A stretch of 64,000 bases of DNA from NCBI GenBank assembly GCA_009773185.1, contig WPIF01000005.1:62001-126000 (forward strand), read 5' to 3'. The translations under genes were made by a program, and so were the position numbers. Of this stretch, positions 57,862-64,000 are shown in pieces. A model generated the notes under the pieces. That model saw nothing but the letters and a program-made list of their open reading frames with translations, was not told where the DNA came from and did no database searches. Within the stretch, counting starts at the first letter, position 1. Each line of letters starts with the position of its first letter. This DNA is from Nitrospirota bacterium (GTDB lineage Bacteria; Nitrospirota; Thermodesulfovibrionia; Thermodesulfovibrionales; UBA1546).

Positions 57862-59115
57862 ATGGATAAATTAATTATAAAAGGCGGAAAACGCCTCAAG
57901 GGTGAAATAGAGATAAGCGGCGCAAAAAACGCTGCGCTGCCGGTTATGGCAGCCTCCATGCTTGCCGCCGGAGAAAATACAATCAGCAGGGTTCCGGACC
58001 TGAGAGACGTGAAAACCATGGGAAGGCTCCTTTCAAACATGGGAGCGGAATTTTATTATGAACCGCACAGGGCTATTATCAGGACAGACAGGATAAAAAA
58101 TTTAGAGGCGCCTTACGAACTGGTCAAAGAGATGAGGGCGTCTGTGCTTGTGCTCGGCCCGATGGTCGCAAGATTCGGACGCGCAAGGGTCTCTCTGCCG
58201 GGCGGGTGCGCAATCGGCGCAAGGCCGATAAACCTTCATCTTATGGGGCTCGAAAAGATGGGCGCAAAGATTGAACTGGAAGCAGGTTATGTAAAGGCAA
58301 CTGCGAAGAGATTAAAAGGGGCCACAATATATTTTGATACCTCAACAGTAACAGGAACTGAAAATCTAATGATGGCTGCAACCCTTGCAAAAGGCACCAC
58401 TGTTCTTGAAAATGCAGCAAGAGAGCCTGAGGTCATAGACCTCGCAGAGGCCCTGAAAAAGATGGGCGCAAGGATTAACGGCGCAGGAGAAAGTCTTATA
58501 GAGATAGAAGGTGTAGAAGAGCTCAAACCGGTCAATCATACAGTAATACCCGACAGGATCGAGGCAGGCACATTTATGACGATAGCAGGAATGACCGGAG
58601 GGGATATCACTATCAGAGGATGCATGTTAGAGCACCTTCATGCATTCATAATGAAACTGCAGGAAGCAGGGCTCAGATTTGAAAAGGCAAAAGACGGGGT
58701 GCGTGTGCTGGGCCCGGCAAGGCCCAGGGCCATAGACATAGAGACTGCGCCTTATCCGGGTTTTCCCACAGATATGCAGGCACAGTTCATGGCATTGATG
58801 AGTATTGCACAGGGCACAAGCATAGTAACCGAGACAATATTTGAAAACAGGTTCATGCATGTTGCTGAACTGATGAGAATGGGCGCTGACATAAGTTTTA
58901 AAGGCAGCACTGCAACAGTAAAAGGCATTAAAAAACTGAAAGGAGCGAATGTTATGGCCACAGACCTGAGGGCCAGCGCCTCTTTGGTTGTTGCTGCGCT
59001 CAGGGCAGAAGGAGAAACCACTATCCACCGCCTCTACCACCTGGACAGGGGCTACGAAAAAATGGAGAAGAAACTCCGGAGCCTCAGGGCTGATGTTAAA
59101 CGGGAGAAGAGTTAA
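57862..59115 (+). CDS. murA: UDP-N-acetylglucosamine 1-carboxyvinyltransferase
   Basis: [52 protein letters not shown]. Confidence 0.95.
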   Translation: MDKLIIKGGKRLKGEIEISGAKNAALPVMAASMLAAGENTISRVPDLRDVKTMGRLLSNMGAEFYYEPHRAIIRTDRIKNLEAPYELVKEMRASVLVLGPMVARFGRARVSLPGGCAIGARPINLHLMGLEKMGAKIELEAGYVKATAKRLKGATIYFDTSTVTGTENLMMAATLAKGTTVLENAAREPEVIDLAEALKKMGARINGAGESLIEIEGVEELKPVNHTVIPDRIEAGTFMTIAGMTGGDITIRGCMLEHLHAFIMKLQEAGLRFEKAKDGVRVLGPARPRAIDIETAPYPGFPTDMQAQFMALMSIAQGTSIVTETIFENRFMHVAELMRMGADISFKGSTATVKGIKKLKGANVMATDLRASASLVVAALRAEGETTIHRLYHLDRGYEKMEKKLRSLRADVKREKS

Positions 59116-59120
59116 ACGGC

Positions 59121-59321
59121 TTACTTCTCTCCCGTAAGCCTTACTCTTTTGAGAGCTTTTTTACGAGCAGCAATTGCCTTTTTCTTTTTCCTGACACTTG
59201 GCTTTTCGTAATGCTCCCTCTTTTTTACTTCTGAGAGTATCCCTTCTCTTTCACACTGTTTCTTAAACCTTCTGAGGGCATTTTCAAAGGAATCACTCTC
59301 GCGTACTTTAATAGAGGGCAT
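59121..59321 (-). CDS. rpsU: 30S ribosomal protein S21
   Basis: [48 protein letters not shown]. Confidence 0.95.
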   Translation of the reverse strand: MPSIKVRESDSFENALRRFKKQCEREGILSEVKKREHYEKPSVRKKKKAIAARKKALKRVRLTGEK

Positions 59322-59478
59322 TGATATATCCCACCTCCCTCTTTAAAATTTTAAACCATAAAATTACAGAAAAATACTTTACCAGTAATTAATGTGCATG
59401 TCAAGAATACGCGGGGTTTACACCATAAATGTCTTTATGTTAAGATTTGAAATCTTCATTTAAGCCTCAAAACCTGTT

Positions 59479-60441
59479 ATGTCAAAAAAATATGCCATAG
59501 GGATAGATGTCGGCGGAACAAATTTAAGGGCTGCTCTGATATCCGGAACAGGAGAGGTCATTAAAAAAGTGAAGGAGCCCACTGCAGGGAATGTGCTGGG
59601 AGCCCTGCAAAATGCCGTTAAAAGCCTGTATACGGATGCCGGGATTGACCCGCGGGATGTCGCAGGAATAGGCATTGGAATAGCAGGGCTGCTGGACAGA
59701 AAAAACGGCATTGTGCTTCTTTCTCCAAACCTGCATTCTGTTGAAGGAGTTAATTTTGTAGAGACGCTGCACAGGCAATTTTCAGTGCCGGTATTTATTG
59801 AAAATGATGCCAATGCAGCAGCGCTGGGAGAAAAATGGATGGGGGCCGGCAGAGAGTTCAATAATTTTGTCCTCCTTACGCTCGGCACCGGCATAGGAGG
59901 AGGCATAGTATATGAAAAAAAACTTGTTAATGTCTCTGCAGAGATCGGGCATATGAGCATAAATGCAGACGGCGAGAAATGCCCATGCGGCAATTATGGA
60001 TGCCTCGAGTTGTATGCAGCGGCAAATGCAATAAATACAAAGGTTGTTGCTGCGCTGGGAAAAGGCGCTGAGAGCATATTGAGAGAATGCTGCAAAGGCA
60101 ACTTTTACAAGATTACCCCGGAAGATATTTACAGGTCTGCCCTTGAAGGCGATAACCTTGCAAGAGAGGCGCTTAAAGATGCAGGAAGATATCTGGGCGT
60201 CGGCCTCGCAAATATAATAAATATAATGAGCCCTGAGGCTATAATACTTACAGGCGGGCTTATAGGCGCATGGAACATTTATGTGCAGGAGGCTATCAAA
60301 GAGGCTTCCAGAAGGACATTTAAGGCGCTTTCAGATGCCGTGAGGATAATTCCATCCTCTCTGGGAGACGATGCCGGCACAATAGGTTCGGCAGGGCTTG
60401 TTTTTGCTGCGTCAGGACAATTCACAGGACAGGACAGATAA
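59479..60441 (+). CDS. ROK family glucokinase/sugar kinase
   Basis: IGIDVGGTNLRAALI, TLGTGIGGGIV, CPCGNYGCLELYAA. Confidence 0.92.
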   Translation: MSKKYAIGIDVGGTNLRAALISGTGEVIKKVKEPTAGNVLGALQNAVKSLYTDAGIDPRDVAGIGIGIAGLLDRKNGIVLLSPNLHSVEGVNFVETLHRQFSVPVFIENDANAAALGEKWMGAGREFNNFVLLTLGTGIGGGIVYEKKLVNVSAEIGHMSINADGEKCPCGNYGCLELYAAANAINTKVVAALGKGAESILRECCKGNFYKITPEDIYRSALEGDNLAREALKDAGRYLGVGLANIINIMSPEAIILTGGLIGAWNIYVQEAIKEASRRTFKALSDAVRIIPSSLGDDAGTIGSAGLVFAASGQFTGQDR

Positions 60442-60460
60442 TGCCGCTTAAGGAGAAATA

Positions 60461-61072
60461 GTGAAGAGCAAAAAAAGGTTATTATGGGAATATACAGAGG
60501 CAATAATCACAGCGCTTATTCTGGCGCTGCTTATAAGGGCTTATATAATACAGGCATTTAAGATCCCTTCGGGTTCAATGATACCAACGCTCGTTATAGG
60601 AGATCACATCCTCGTTAACAAATTCCTCTATGGCACGAAGATTCCTTTTTCTGAGACAATGGTCCTGGAATTTACGAAGCCTGAAAAAGGGGATATAATA
60701 GTCTTCAAATATCCTGAAGACCCTTCGAGGGATTTTATTAAAAGGGTAGTTGCGGTTGAAGGCGATGTGGTTGAGTCAAAAAACAAGGCTATATATGTTA
60801 ACGGCAAGCAGACAAGCGAACCCTATACCCAGCATACTGACAATTCTATAAGGCCGATGGGGATTGAACCCAGAGATAATTTCGGGCCCTTGATTGTGCC
60901 CAGGAATAAATTTTTTGTTATGGGAGATAACCGTGACCAGAGCTATGACAGCCGCTATTGGGGATATGTGGACCGTAAGGACATAAAAGGCAAGGCGCTG
61001 ATACTGTACTGGTCATGGGACAGTAAAAACAACTGGGTAAGATTTTCAAGAATAGGGAGGTTGGTAAAATGA
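60461..61072 (+). CDS. lepB: signal peptidase I
   Basis: IPSGSMIPTLVIGDHILVNKFLYG, FIKRVVAVEGD, MGDNRDQSYDSRYWG. Confidence 0.95.
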   Translation: MKSKKRLLWEYTEAIITALILALLIRAYIIQAFKIPSGSMIPTLVIGDHILVNKFLYGTKIPFSETMVLEFTKPEKGDIIVFKYPEDPSRDFIKRVVAVEGDVVESKNKAIYVNGKQTSEPYTQHTDNSIRPMGIEPRDNFGPLIVPRNKFFVMGDNRDQSYDSRYWGYVDRKDIKGKALILYWSWDSKNNWVRFSRIGRLVK

Positions 61073-61425
61073 AAAAAACAGGATTGCTCAACAATGAAAA
61101 CGGATTCTTCAAGTTTGCTTTTATTACTGCGCTCATTGCATTTGCTATGTATGCAGGTATACAGTTCGGGATGCCATTCTACAGATATTCAGCCCTCAAG
61201 ACTGATGCAACGGAACTTATAAGGATAAGCGTTATGGACCTTGACAGGACCAGGGGGCAGATCTTTGAAAGGGCCCAGGAACTCAAAATACCCATAGAAG
61301 AAAAGGATATAGAGATTACAAAGACAGGCAGAAAGATACGGGTCACAACAGGATGGTCGGAAAAAGTTGACATATTCGGGCTATATGAGAAAACTCTTAA
61401 GTTTACTATAGATATAGAGGAGTGA
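61069..61425 (+). CDS. small membrane protein of unknown function
   Basis: N-terminal TM, coupled (ATGA) to lepB. Confidence 0.6.
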   Translation: MKKTGLLNNENGFFKFAFITALIAFAMYAGIQFGMPFYRYSALKTDATELIRISVMDLDRTRGQIFERAQELKIPIEEKDIEITKTGRKIRVTTGWSEKVDIFGLYEKTLKFTIDIEE

Positions 61426-61426
61426 T

Positions 61427-62071
61427 TTGTTTACAGGCCTGATACTTGAAATGGGTGAGATAACATCCGTTAAGAGGCGCAGCGGCGGCGCAGTGCTTTC
61501 GCTCAGGGCTGATGAATCTGCATCAACTGCAAAACCTGGAGACAGCATTTCTGTAAATGGCGTGTGCCTCACTGTTATAAACAAGAACAATAATATGCTT
61601 TCCTTTGACCTTTCTGATGAAACACTGCAAAGCACAAACCTCGGCAGCCTTAAGACAGGCAGCAGGATTAACCTCGAGCCTTCGTTGAGGCCTGATTCAA
61701 AGATCGGCGGGCATTTTGTAACAGGGCATGTTGACGCTGTAGGAAGCATCCGCTCAAAGGTGAATATGGGAGATATGCTCAAGGTCGGGATTGAGACGCC
61801 GGAAAAGGTAACAAGATTTCTTGTTGAAAAAGGCTCGGTTGCTGTGGACGGGATAAGCCTTACGGTAGTTGATGTATTAAGTAATGGCTTTACGATTGTT
61901 ATAATTCCTCATACAGCAAAACTTACTACCATCGGCTTTAAGGGGGTTGGGGATACTGTAAATCTTGAATCGGATATTCTGGGGAAATATGTCGCAAAAT
62001 TCTTAGACAAACAAGCAAATAAAGATTCAGGGTTTGTAAAGACCCTGATGGAAGGAGGATTTTTAAAGTAA
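61427..62071 (+). CDS. ribE: riboflavin synthase alpha subunit
   Basis: MFTGLILEMGEI, GDSISVNGVCLTV, GHFVTGHVDAVG. Confidence 0.93.
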   Translation: MFTGLILEMGEITSVKRRSGGAVLSLRADESASTAKPGDSISVNGVCLTVINKNNNMLSFDLSDETLQSTNLGSLKTGSRINLEPSLRPDSKIGGHFVTGHVDAVGSIRSKVNMGDMLKVGIETPEKVTRFLVEKGSVAVDGISLTVVDVLSNGFTIVIIPHTAKLTTIGFKGVGDTVNLESDILGKYVAKFLDKQANKDSGFVKTLMEGGFLK

Positions 62072-62112
62072 GCAGTCAGCTGATAGCTGATAGCTGATAG
62101 CCGAAAGCTAAT
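62070..62112. repeat. heptad repeat H3 (site d)
   Basis: AGCAGTC AGCTGAT AGCTGAT AGCTGAT AGCCGAA AGCTAAT between ribE and ribBA. Confidence 0.8.
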
Positions 62113-62115
62113 AAA

Positions 62116-63330
62116 ATGGAAAGGTATAAATTCAACACAATAGACGAAGCCATAGATGACATAACAAAAGGCAAGATGATAATTCTTGTTGATGATGAAG
62201 ACCGGGAGAATGAAGGCGACCTGTGCATGGCGGCAGAGAAGGTAACACCGCAGGCAATTAATTTTATGGCAAAGCACGGGAGGGGGCTTATATGCCTTTC
62301 CCTTACGCCTGAACGGGTGGAAGAATTAAAACTTCAGATGATGACAGATGACAATACCTCGCCATTCGGCACTGCCTTCACCGTATCAATAGAGGCCAAA
62401 AAGGGCGTAACAACAGGAATTTCCGCCTCAGACAGGGCAACCACCATACTTACGGCAATTAACCCGCATACAAAGCCGGAAGATATTTCCAAACCCGGGC
62501 ACATATTCCCTCTGCGTGCCAAAAGAGGAGGCGTGCTTCAGAGGGCCGGACAGACAGAAGGCTCTGTTGACCTTTCAAGGCTTGCAGGCCTTTATCCGGC
62601 AGGCGTTATATGCGAGATTATGAATGACGACGGTACAATGTCAAGAGTGCCCCAGCTCACGGAATTTTCAAAGAAGCACAATATGAAGATAGTGACTGTA
62701 AAGGACCTGATCAAATACAGGATGAGGGCAGAGCTTTTTGTAAAGCGCATAACAACAACAAAACTGCCTACGGAGTTTGGGGGGGATTTTACTGCCATCG
62801 CTTATGCAAATGAACTGGACAGCAACATACATATCGCCCTTGTCAAGGGAGAGATAAAACACGAAGACGAGGTCCTTGTCAGGGTACATTCAGAGTGCCT
62901 TACGGGTGATGTTTTTGGTTCAAAAAGGTGCGACTGCGGCGAACAGCTTCATGAGGCCATGGAACTCATAGGGAGAGAAGGAAAAGGCGTTATCTTATAT
63001 ATGAGGCAGGAGGGAAGAGGGATAGGCCTTGTCAATAAATTAAGGTCGTACGAACTTCAGGACAAAGGGTTTGATACTGTCGAGGCCAATATAAAACTCG
63101 GGTTTAAACCGGACCTCAGGGATTACGGCATAGGAGCACAGATGCTTGTTGACCTTGGCGTGAGAAAGATGCGGCTGATGACAAATAACCCCAAAAAGAT
63201 TGTTGGCCTTGAGGGATATGGGCTCAAGGTAGTAGAAAGAGTTCCGATAGAGACAAAACCTCATGACAAAAATATTCTTTACCTCAAAACAAAAAAGAAA
63301 AAATTAGGGCATATGTTGGACAGCGTATGA
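62116..63330 (+). CDS. ribBA: bifunctional DHBP synthase / GTP cyclohydrolase II
   Basis: [52 protein letters not shown]. Confidence 0.95.
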   Translation: MERYKFNTIDEAIDDITKGKMIILVDDEDRENEGDLCMAAEKVTPQAINFMAKHGRGLICLSLTPERVEELKLQMMTDDNTSPFGTAFTVSIEAKKGVTTGISASDRATTILTAINPHTKPEDISKPGHIFPLRAKRGGVLQRAGQTEGSVDLSRLAGLYPAGVICEIMNDDGTMSRVPQLTEFSKKHNMKIVTVKDLIKYRMRAELFVKRITTTKLPTEFGGDFTAIAYANELDSNIHIALVKGEIKHEDEVLVRVHSECLTGDVFGSKRCDCGEQLHEAMELIGREGKGVILYMRQEGRGIGLVNKLRSYELQDKGFDTVEANIKLGFKPDLRDYGIGAQMLVDLGVRKMRLMTNNPKKIVGLEGYGLKVVERVPIETKPHDKNILYLKTKKKKLGHMLDSV

Positions 63331-63333
63331 ACA

Positions 63334-64000
63334 ATGCCGGAAACTTTTAAGCTCAATATCACATCCGGAGAAAGAAAAGGCGAGACATACCCGCTGCTGA
63401 ATTTTCCGTTCAGAATCGGGAGGGCTGCAGACAACGACCTTGTGCTTGAAGATAAAAGGGTTTCCCGTTACCACTCTGAAATATATCTGATTAACGGCGA
63501 ATATTCCATCAAAGACCTCGGAAGCCAGAACGGCACCTGGGTCAATGGGGTAAAAATCACAACCACAGGCATCAAGGCCGGCAATACCATTACCATAGGC
63601 GGCAACACTCTTCTTTTTGATTCTGAGGGGAAAAACATATTTGTGGAAGTTGACACACCGGATCTCCACACAATCATCAAACCTGCAAAAGACATTCTGA
63701 TGGGCACAATAGAAGAAAAGGATGACGGTTTCTCTCCCGATATCCTCAGAAAACGAACAGCGATGCTAAGCGCCCTTTACCAGATAAGCAGGGATATTTT
63801 AAAGGAATCCGAGATTGATTCCATATTGAATCTGACGGCCAATACAATTATGGGCAATATTAAGGCTGAAAGGGTATATATCCTGCTGAAAGATGAGGAT
63901 CTGGGCCCCATAAAAATTGCGCTCGCCAGAGACGCCGGTAAGATATCGGGCAAAGAAGATAAATTAATGCTGAGCAGAACTGTAATAAACAGGGTTATGG
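63334..64000 (+). CDS. FHA domain protein with GAF-like region, truncated by the window end
   Basis: Manual translation MPETFKLNITSGERKGETYPLLNFPFRIGRAADNDLVLEDKRVSRYHSEIYLINGEYSIKDLGSQNGTWVNG...; no stop in window, so absent from track. Confidence 0.85.
   Translation, partial: MPETFKLNITSGERKGETYPLLNFPFRIGRAADNDLVLEDKRVSRYHSEIYLINGEYSIKDLGSQNGTWVNGVKITTTGIKAGNTITIGGNTLLFDSEGKNIFVEVDTPDLHTIIKPAKDILMGTIEEKDDGFSPDILRKRTAMLSALYQISRDILKESEIDSILNLTANTIMGNIKAERVYILLKDEDLGPIKIALARDAGKISGKEDKLMLSRTVINRVM

Overview
This window is a chromosomal segment of a Gram-negative bacterium, probably Nitrospirota-like by gene style (inference only). Most of it is housekeeping: ntrB/ntrC, fdhD, hisA, speD, serS, panC, rmuC, mnmE-yidC-yidD-rpmH, yajC-secD-secF, recJ, relA/spoT, a type IV pilus minor-pilin/PilY1 operon, murA, rpsU, lepB, ribE and ribBA. 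The accessory content is two restriction-modification loci (a single-chain type ISP/IIG-like enzyme and an HsdRMS type I system) that share an almost identical promoter, and a toxin-antitoxin-SecB-chaperone (TAC) operon. There is also a nucleotidyltransferase TA-like module next to mnmE. The most unusual structures are: (i) a 2.4 kb array of three small toxin-antitoxin-like gene pairs, bounded by 77-bp near-identical direct repeats and subdivided by further copies of the same palindromic repeat; (ii) a dispersed family of 7-bp-period inverted repeats, present between genes, inside recJ, and in the leader regions of exported proteins; (iii) a four-helix-bundle (S23/IVP-like) gene held between two arms of that heptad repeat inside the pilin operon; (iv) two copies of a structured element with a conserved core but different, self-complementary arms; (v) no rnpA between rpmH and yidD. 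No rRNA genes, CRISPR arrays, transposases or integrases were recognised. All calls were made by eye from the sequence and the supplied ORF track; no database search was run.
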